From BP-191 sp035940575 (GTDB lineage: Bacteria; Actinomycetota; Actinomycetes; BP-191), in assembly GCA_035940575.1 (NCBI GenBank), contig DASZER010000010.1:65486-129485 (forward strand): DNA of 64,000 nucleotides, written 5' to 3'. The translations under genes were made by a program, and so were the position numbers. This document shows positions 59,234 to 64,000 of this stretch, in pieces (position 1 is the stretch's first letter; every line of letters begins with the position of its first letter). Under the pieces are notes generated by a model. That model was not told the origin of the DNA and ran no database searches. It was given only the letters and a program-made list of their open reading frames with translations.

Positions 59234-60502
59234 ATGGCGAGTGTGATCCCCTGCATCCAGGGGCGCATGGGCAGCACGACGTACTACGAGACGACTATGC
59301 CCGCCCGGGAGCTTGTCGTCGCGGCACGTCCCGCGAGCGACCTGGACGGCTGGGCGACGCAGAGCGTGGAGGAGCGGTTGCAGCGCGAGCTGAACGACAA
59401 GCGGGTGCGCGAGGAGATCGTGCCCTACCTCGCCCGCTCGGCGGACAGGTTCTTCGGGTCTGTGATCGTGCTGATCTACAAGGGGTCGGTGACCTTCGAG
59501 CCGCTGGAGCAGGTGAGCGGCAAGGTGCCGGCGGCGTACCGGGCGATCGCCAAGCGGATGGGGTTCCTGACGATCGACGGTGGACAGCTCATCGTCCTCG
59601 ACGGCCAGCACCGCCACCGGGGGCTGCAGGAGGTGATCCAGGCCCGCAACATCGACGGCGAGTTCGTCGGCGACGTGCCCACCGACGACGTGTGCGTGAT
59701 CTTCATCGAGCACGAAAGCGACCAGAAGACTCGACGAATCTTCAACAAGGTCAACAGGTACGCCAAGCCGACGACGCGCGGAGACAACATCATCACCTCT
59801 GAGGACGACGGGTACGCGATCCTCACCCGCTACCTGCTCGAGGACGGCGCGCCGTTGGGGGTGCGCGGCCTGAACGGCGAGACGGCGTTGGTGAACTGGA
59901 AGAGCAACACACTCGCAGCGCGGAGCACGCAGCTGACCACGGTGAGCGCCGTCTACGAGACGGTGAAGGACATCCTCACGATCGAGGGGATGGAGCCTGA
60001 GTCGTTCGACGAGAAGAGGCGGGTGAACCGGCCGACGGACGCGGAGCTGGCGGCAGCCTACGAGATTGTCGAGCGGTGGTGGAAACTCGTTCTCGAGGGG
60101 CTAGACCCCTACCGCGAGGCGCTGGCGGACCTGCCGTCCATTCCGAGGCGCCGCGACAACGCGTCGCCGGCGTCCTTACTGTTCAAGCCGCTCGGGCAGG
60201 TGGCGCTGTTCCGGGGGCTCCTCATCGCCGCGCGCAACGGCATGGAGCCCGCCGCGGTGGTGCGGCGCGCGAACCGGGTCGACTGGCGTATCACGTCCGA
60301 CCTCTGGCGGGAGACGATCGTTCGAAGCGGCGCCAGGATGGTCGCACGAAAGGAGGCGATGGACCTGGCGGCGCACCTGATCGCCTACCTCGTCGGCGCC
60401 GAGGCGATGGAGCCGGCGGACGTGGAGCGGCTGCGGGCGTCCTACCTGCGGGCCCGCAGCGAGGACGAGTCCGAGGCACTGCCCGAGCCGGTCGCGGCAT
60501 AG
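59234..60502 (+). CDS. DGQHR-domain protein, DndB-like
   Basis: A 422-aa protein. The ATG 59234 follows GGAGGCGGCT; a TTG at 59222 is less likely. The central motif LIVLDGQHRHRGLQEV (DGQHR at 123-127) is the signature of DndB-type proteins, and FNKVNRYAKPTTRGDNIITSEDDGYAI is a second conserved block. DndB regulates the phosphorothioation genes in dnd systems. Here there are no dndACDE genes, so the role is open: autoregulator, NTPase partner of the DUF262 enzyme, or both. Confidence 0.85.
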   Translation: MASVIPCIQGRMGSTTYYETTMPARELVVAARPASDLDGWATQSVEERLQRELNDKRVREEIVPYLARSADRFFGSVIVLIYKGSVTFEPLEQVSGKVPAAYRAIAKRMGFLTIDGGQLIVLDGQHRHRGLQEVIQARNIDGEFVGDVPTDDVCVIFIEHESDQKTRRIFNKVNRYAKPTTRGDNIITSEDDGYAILTRYLLEDGAPLGVRGLNGETALVNWKSNTLAARSTQLTTVSAVYETVKDILTIEGMEPESFDEKRRVNRPTDAELAAAYEIVERWWKLVLEGLDPYREALADLPSIPRRRDNASPASLLFKPLGQVALFRGLLIAARNGMEPAAVVRRANRVDWRITSDLWRETIVRSGARMVARKEAMDLAAHLIAYLVGAEAMEPADVERLRASYLRARSEDESEALPEPVAA

Positions 60503-61132
60503 GGGCTGGCTGCACGCGGCCCGCGAAGATGCCAGCACTGATAGCCCCTGCGGACGAGCACTTGAACAAGAGGTCCTATCCGGCTGCCCGCGTCCGGCAG
60601 ACGCCGCTCGTGGATGCACGGCTCGGCGGTCATCTCACCTCCCTCGCGAGCTTGCGCGCCCGTCGGGGTCGACCCGCCTCGTACGGCCACCAGGTCTCTT
60701 CATAGTCGGCTTCGACGCGGACGCTGGCGTTCTCCGTCGCCTACCGCGGTCGCGGTCTCACCCCCCGCGGACCTCGCACGGTTTGTCGCAGCCGCTCGTC
60801 CGCGGAGACGGCGTGGTGGGCGCAGGTTAGCCGCGCCGGACTCGCCACCTCAACGAAGTGCTCGCCGCACACGGTCCGCGCATGACAGGGCGCCCACGCC
60901 TATTCGGCGCGCGGCTCAGCAACAACCCGCTCGAGCAGGCACGGCGATCCAGCGCGTATAGCCCAGCGGCTCACTGGGATGCAGGGTATGACTATCGTCC
61001 TGGACGGGACTTCCCGACAGGCGCCCATCAACGAAGCCCTGGTCTGCGCTACTACAGTACTCCGGGCGGTAATAGCCGAATCACCAAAGACGTCCGTATG
61101 CTACGTAGCCTGCTGACAGCCTGGGAGAGTCG
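60503..61132. other. 630-bp region without a convincing gene
   Basis: Several short Arg/Ser-rich frames exist but none has a ribosome site or a recognisable family. No tRNA fragment, arm repeat or palindrome of the element type is seen. GC content starts to fall toward the methyltransferase gene. Confidence 0.5.
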
Positions 61133-61960
61133 ATGGCTGGTCGAGACCACCATGATACTGGGACTCCGCCCTCTCATGCGACTTACGAGTACCTTCCGGT
61201 CGGCGACCTGCCTTCGGACGGTCTCCAAGAATTATCTGACGCCTACTTTGATTCCGAGGCGGCAGAATACGACCGCTTTGACACACAAGTGCAGCGACGG
61301 TCCCAGTATCTTAAAGCCGTAAACACGTACGTTGCCCGCAAAATTCAGGAACTCCCGACCTGCCACCTAATCATCAGTTTCGGATGCGGCACCGGGCGGC
61401 GCGAACAAGAAATTGTTGCCATGACACCTCACCGTCCCCGGGTGGTGGGAGTGGAGCGAGCCGCGACAATGGCTCGCATCGCAGAACGTCGCGGACTTAC
61501 CGTCATTCCGTCGATGAGACATTGGCCGGAAACCTCAACAGCAGACTGCGTATTGGCCCTATACTCCTTCGTCCATCTTCCGGACGTCGAGTCCCGCAAA
61601 GAGGTGCTCCGCTCGCTTGCCTCGGCTCTTCGCCCCGATGGACTCCTCATACTAGACGTCTTTAATCTCAATGATAACTTTGAGTGGGCCTCGAAGCTGG
61701 CCGACGGCGGTCGAGGGAGGATGCCGCCGACAAGCGGTCCGCGTCGAGGCGACACACTTTATCGAAGGGTGGGTCACCGTGAAGTGTCCTTCATGCACTA
61801 CTTTACCGTATCGGAGATCGCGGTCTTGGTGGAGGAGGCCGGGCTGGTGCTCACCGACTTGCTTGGCGTCGGACACGGTAACAGCCCTGGCCAGATAGGG
61901 GTTCCCTTAGATGCGGGCTGCATTCTCGTCGCGGCGATCAAGCCTTCAACAAGTCATTGA
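61133..61960 (+). CDS. SAM-dependent methyltransferase
   Basis: A 275-aa class I methyltransferase. The ATG 61133 follows GGGAGAGTCG. Motif I is ISFGCGTGRREQE (~81-93), followed by VVGVERAATM (motif II) and ADCVLALYSFVHLPD (post-motif IV), then LRPDGLLILDVFN. An N-terminal extension (1-~50) is acidic and specific to this protein. The substrate is unknown. GC content is clearly lower than in the conjugation operon, so it is likely acquired cargo. It overlaps the convergent membrane-protein gene by 7 bp. Confidence 0.75.
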   Translation: MAGRDHHDTGTPPSHATYEYLPVGDLPSDGLQELSDAYFDSEAAEYDRFDTQVQRRSQYLKAVNTYVARKIQELPTCHLIISFGCGTGRREQEIVAMTPHRPRVVGVERAATMARIAERRGLTVIPSMRHWPETSTADCVLALYSFVHLPDVESRKEVLRSLASALRPDGLLILDVFNLNDNFEWASKLADGGRGRMPPTSGPRRGDTLYRRVGHREVSFMHYFTVSEIAVLVEEAGLVLTDLLGVGHGNSPGQIGVPLDAGCILVAAIKPSTSH

Positions 61961-62697
61961 GTCACTCGTCGACCGGCGAGGAATAGTTCAGAATGCCACC
62001 GCTCGAACAGCCTAACGATGTGGTCTTCGCAAGCGCGGACAACTACGTCCTCGAAGCCAGCAGTGCGGGACACGACCCAACCGAACCAGACTTCGCGGGA
62101 GCCGTCCACCTTCTCAAGCACGATGAAGTTCAAGAACGACGGCAGCGAGTGGAGCAGTATCGATGCTTCGTACCGACCGACGCCAGCCTCGGCGGCGCTC
62201 AACCGGTCGCGGGTTAAAGCTTCGTTGTCTCGACTGACAACTTCTCGGAAGGTGAGGCCGGCCGCGACTGCTTGCCTGATAGCCAGGTCCCAAGAAGAGC
62301 CTGCGGAGTGGGACGTTTCACTCAACTTAGGTGACAAGATTCGAGTGTTCTTTGCCACGCGTGCAGTAGAAATTGCGTTCACGAGCAGCGCCATTGCCTC
62401 GGTGCCGGTGTAGTAAGAATAGGTATCCGCCGGGGGAAGGGCAGAACGGAACGCGGCGAACTCCTGTGCCTGCGCTTGAATGAGTTCGGCATGGAAGTCG
62501 CATTGTTGGATGTACACAGCGACCAGAAACCCGATGCAGACACAGAGCACGGCTAGACCCGTGCTCTGGCCCGCCCGCTGGTCGCGCGCGACCCCGAGAA
62601 ATGACCATAGTCGGTCGTATGATACGAGCGCGAGGCTGAGCACGCCTAGCCCAGAACCTAGTCCAATCGCCCAGAACGCCCGCGAGGACCTTCGCAT
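61954..62697 (-). CDS. Two-TM membrane protein with C-terminal sensor-like domain
   Basis: A 247-aa protein with two TM helices (~7-26 and ~46-63) and a short coiled coil (FHAELIQAQAQEFAAFRSAL). The cytoplasmic domain (~90-240: ALLVNAISTARVAKNTRILSPKLSET...RYEASILLHSLPSFLNFIVLEKVDGSREVWFGWVVSRTAGFEDVVVRACEDHIVRLFERWHSELF) is reminiscent of phospholipase-D-like domains without the HKD motif. TM-plus-domain proteins of this size are often anti-phage effectors, but no partner is proven. Confidence 0.55.
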   Translation of the reverse strand: MRRSSRAFWAIGLGSGLGVLSLALVSYDRLWSFLGVARDQRAGQSTGLAVLCVCIGFLVAVYIQQCDFHAELIQAQAQEFAAFRSALPPADTYSYYTGTEAMALLVNAISTARVAKNTRILSPKLSETSHSAGSSWDLAIRQAVAAGLTFREVVSRDNEALTRDRLSAAEAGVGRYEASILLHSLPSFLNFIVLEKVDGSREVWFGWVVSRTAGFEDVVVRACEDHIVRLFERWHSELFLAGRRVTQ

Positions 62698-62734
62698 GGC
62701 TTGACCCCTGTTCAGTGCGCTGTGTGCGACTCTC

Positions 62735-63253
62735 CTAGTTGTCGAGGCCCAGTTTCCTCAACTTCGGACGGATTATCATGCTGCAATAGCCAGCGCGCGG
62801 GTTAGCTGCATAATAGTCCTGATGCTCCGGTTCAGCCTCATGGAAGGACGAGTAGGGTATAATCGAGGTCACGACTCGGGTATTGAGATTCGCCGCAAGT
62901 CGCCTGACGACGCTCTCCGACGCCTCTCGCTGTTGCTCCGACCGATAAAAAATCGTTGAATGATACGCGGGTCCGAAGTTGGCCCCGTCTTGGTTCGGCG
63001 TAGTGGGGTCGTGCATAGCGAAAAAGAGATCGAGAACATCTTCGAACGTTATGCACTCACGATCGAATTCGATCTCGACTGCCTCGATCCAGCCAGAGTC
63101 TGCGAACCGCATATCGTGCAATTCATAGTACGACGGGGGGCGTCCGGTGCCGCCTGCGTAGCCGACTCTACTCGAAAGAATACCCGTGGTTCGACGGGCC
63201 GCAGCGTCGAGACACCAGAAGCACCCTGCACCGAGCGTGATCACCTCCGGCAT
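62735..63253 (-). CDS. msrA: Peptide methionine sulfoxide reductase MsrA
   Basis: A 172-aa protein of typical MsrA length with the active-site GAGCFWC (~8-14; Cys11 is the nucleophile), RVGYAGG, VEIEFD and FFAMHDPTTPNQDGANFGPAYHSTIFY, all MsrA landmarks. It reduces methionine-S-sulfoxide using thioredoxin-type donors. The C-terminal CSMIIRPK holds a possible resolving Cys. The gene has lower GC than the backbone and is isolated from other redox genes, so it may be element cargo. Confidence 0.92.
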   Translation of the reverse strand: MPEVITLGAGCFWCLDAAARRTTGILSSRVGYAGGTGRPPSYYELHDMRFADSGWIEAVEIEFDRECITFEDVLDLFFAMHDPTTPNQDGANFGPAYHSTIFYRSEQQREASESVVRRLAANLNTRVVTSIIPYSSFHEAEPEHQDYYAANPRAGYCSMIIRPKLRKLGLDN

Positions 63254-63274
63254 TGAGCCATTCCTCCAAGGCCT

Positions 63275-63730
63275 CTAAAGAAGTACTAGGTCGTCAATCG
63301 ACATCGGGCTGCCATCGAGTGACATAAGTTCGTCGCCTCGTCCGAGGAGAGGCGATGACAGGACCGGTTCGACATGAAGAACGGAACCCTGTGCAGTAGG
63401 GAGTACCGCGACAAGCCGGGTGCCGTCAATCACTAAGAACAGCTGATCCTCGACGGGATAACTAGCCTGCGAGCGACGCCGCATGAGAGCGTTCGTGATG
63501 AGGCATCCGATAAGTGGCGTGTGATCGTCCATTAACCGTGTCGGCATGTCATCAGCATCATCGGGCCAGGCTGGCACGCGAACAAACAGGTGCGCGGTCA
63601 TGAGTAAGATGGTGCTATCGTCAAGTTCAATGACCGCCGAAAAGTCTTTAGCGTGCGTATTTGGCGCCTCATGCTCAAGCAGACCGGCGATTCGCATAAG
63701 GCGCCTGCCAACGGGGTAGCTCGCTTCCAC
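63275..63730 (-). CDS. Hypothetical protein
   Basis: A 151-aa acidic protein starting 21 nt beyond and reading toward msrA. It contains DFSAVIELDDSTILLMTAHLFVRVPAWPDDADD and VEDQLFLVIDGTRLVAVLPT, a beta-rich pattern. No signal peptide, TM helix or family is recognised. It may be co-transcribed with msrA. Confidence 0.5.
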   Translation of the reverse strand: MEASYPVGRRLMRIAGLLEHEAPNTHAKDFSAVIELDDSTILLMTAHLFVRVPAWPDDADDMPTRLMDDHTPLIGCLITNALMRRRSQASYPVEDQLFLVIDGTRLVAVLPTAQGSVLHVEPVLSSPLLGRGDELMSLDGSPMSIDDLVLL

Positions 63731-63868
63731 GAGTACCTCCTTTCCATGCGATGCCCCGGGAGGCCGGCCAGCCGGGGGCGTCGGCTTCTAGTCTTGCATG
63801 GTCGGGGATCGGTCGTTGTTTGGGTCTTGTGCCTGGTCAACGATCGCGATCACCTCAGGGAGGCGGCG

Positions 63869-64000
63869 ATGACCCATGCAGAGCACACCGCGATCCGCCT
63901 CGTAGTCCGGTCTAACGAGCCGGGAAGACCGAATATCCGGGTTACCTGCGGATGGCTCGCTCAGCCGTGTTGGTCGGTGGGCGGGCGACCACTTCGGTCG
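63869..64000 (+). CDS. Possible gene start cut by window end
   Basis: An ATG at 63869 follows GGGAGG by 5 nt, and the frame stays open for 44 codons to the last base (begins MTHAEHTAIRLVVRSNEPG). Too short to assign a family; it could be chance. Confidence 0.35.
   Translation, partial: MTHAEHTAIRLVVRSNEPGRPNIRVTCGWLAQPCWSVGGRPLRS

Larger units (their letters stand above)
33833..60502. mobile_element. Integrative conjugative element 2 in tRNA-Ser(GCU), right end not found
   Basis: The left end is at the tRNA. The end coordinate given is only the last gene I link to it with some confidence; lower-GC cargo continues to the window end and no tRNA-Ser(GCU) 3' fragment or GCGCTCACAT arm repeat was seen on the right. 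It carries integrase, Xis-like, WhiB-HTH, conjugation operon, regulators and defence-like cargo. A known Mob relaxase is not recognisable. It shares non-coding sites with element 1. Confidence 0.8.

Noticed and set aside
60858..61322. 154-codon plus-strand ORF upstream of the methyltransferase
   Set aside because: It overlaps the methyltransferase start in another frame, has no ribosome site and shows an irregular composition.
1..64000. Very long Arg/Ala/Gly-rich frames antisense to or shifted from real genes
   Set aside because: In GC-rich actinobacterial DNA the other frames stay open by chance. These lack ribosome sites, domains and normal amino acid composition.
1..64000. CRISPR arrays or rRNA genes
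   Set aside because: No regularly spaced repeat-spacer pattern and no rRNA-like sequence was seen on either strand.
33833..64000. Right attachment site of element 2 inside the window
   Set aside because: I looked for a tRNA-Ser(GCU) 3' fragment (GGTTCAAATC with AGCCTCC) and GCGCTCACAT pairs after 40 kb and found none, so the end is probably beyond 64 kb.

Overview
The window is GC-rich DNA from an actinomycete (phylum Actinomycetota). The indicators are WhiB-type proteins, an MprAB/HtrA-like cluster, an LPXTG surface protein, GTG starts, tRNA-Ser genes of actinobacterial type and dense ATGA-coupled operons. The order or genus cannot be read from the sequence.

The host backbone is interrupted at two serine tRNA genes. 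Backbone block 1 (1-15027) carries a discoidin-like secreted protein, a neutral-ceramidase-like enzyme, a repeat-rich secreted protein, an envelope-stress unit (HtrA-type protease, OmpR-type regulator, histidine kinase), an MMPL transporter and a very large secreted-type alpha/beta hydrolase. Backbone block 2 (23141-33832) carries an orphan lanthipeptide-like precursor, a GNAT enzyme, a DinB/pentapeptide protein, an SDR, an RsbQ-RsbP energy-stress pair, a 1343-residue LPXTG-anchored repeat protein and small proteins.

Element 1 (about 15060-23096, 8.0 kb) sits in tRNA-Ser(UGA). It has restored the tRNA with its own divergent 3' half, and the displaced host 3' half is still visible at 23084-23140. 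It carries an integrase, a MerR/Xis-like protein, a WhiB-HTH fusion, an XRE regulator and cargo: a HEPN-like two-gene unit, a Fic/HicA-like fusion and two small ORFs. It has no transfer genes.

Element 2 begins at tRNA-Ser(GCU) (33833-33922) and runs past 60 kb; its right end was not found. It carries a paralogous integrase/Xis/WhiB-HTH set, a type IV secretion-like conjugation operon on the minus strand (TrbL-like, pilin, PrgI-like, VirB4-like, transglycosylase/M23 peptidase, coupling ATPase, replication-relaxation protein), a DUF2235 hydrolase, a two-component system, a DUF262-DUF1524 nuclease facing a DndB-like DGQHR protein, and lower-GC cargo.

The most unusual signal is non-coding and shared by the two elements. 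(i) A ~145-nt double-palindrome lies at 16874-17018 and 52455-52598; its stems differ between copies but remain perfectly paired. (ii) A ~175-nt multi-hairpin lies at 18384-18560 and, in reverse orientation, at 40847-41018. (iii) Operators made of six to eight hexamers spaced almost exactly 11 bp apart lie at three element promoters. (iv) Each integrase has its own version of an 11-bp-spaced arm repeat overlapping its stop codon. I infer that element 1 is a mobilizable satellite retaining the cis-acting sites (candidate oriT and origin) of an element-2-like conjugative helper. Two single-base frameshifts (near 37871 and 43654) fall in element 2.
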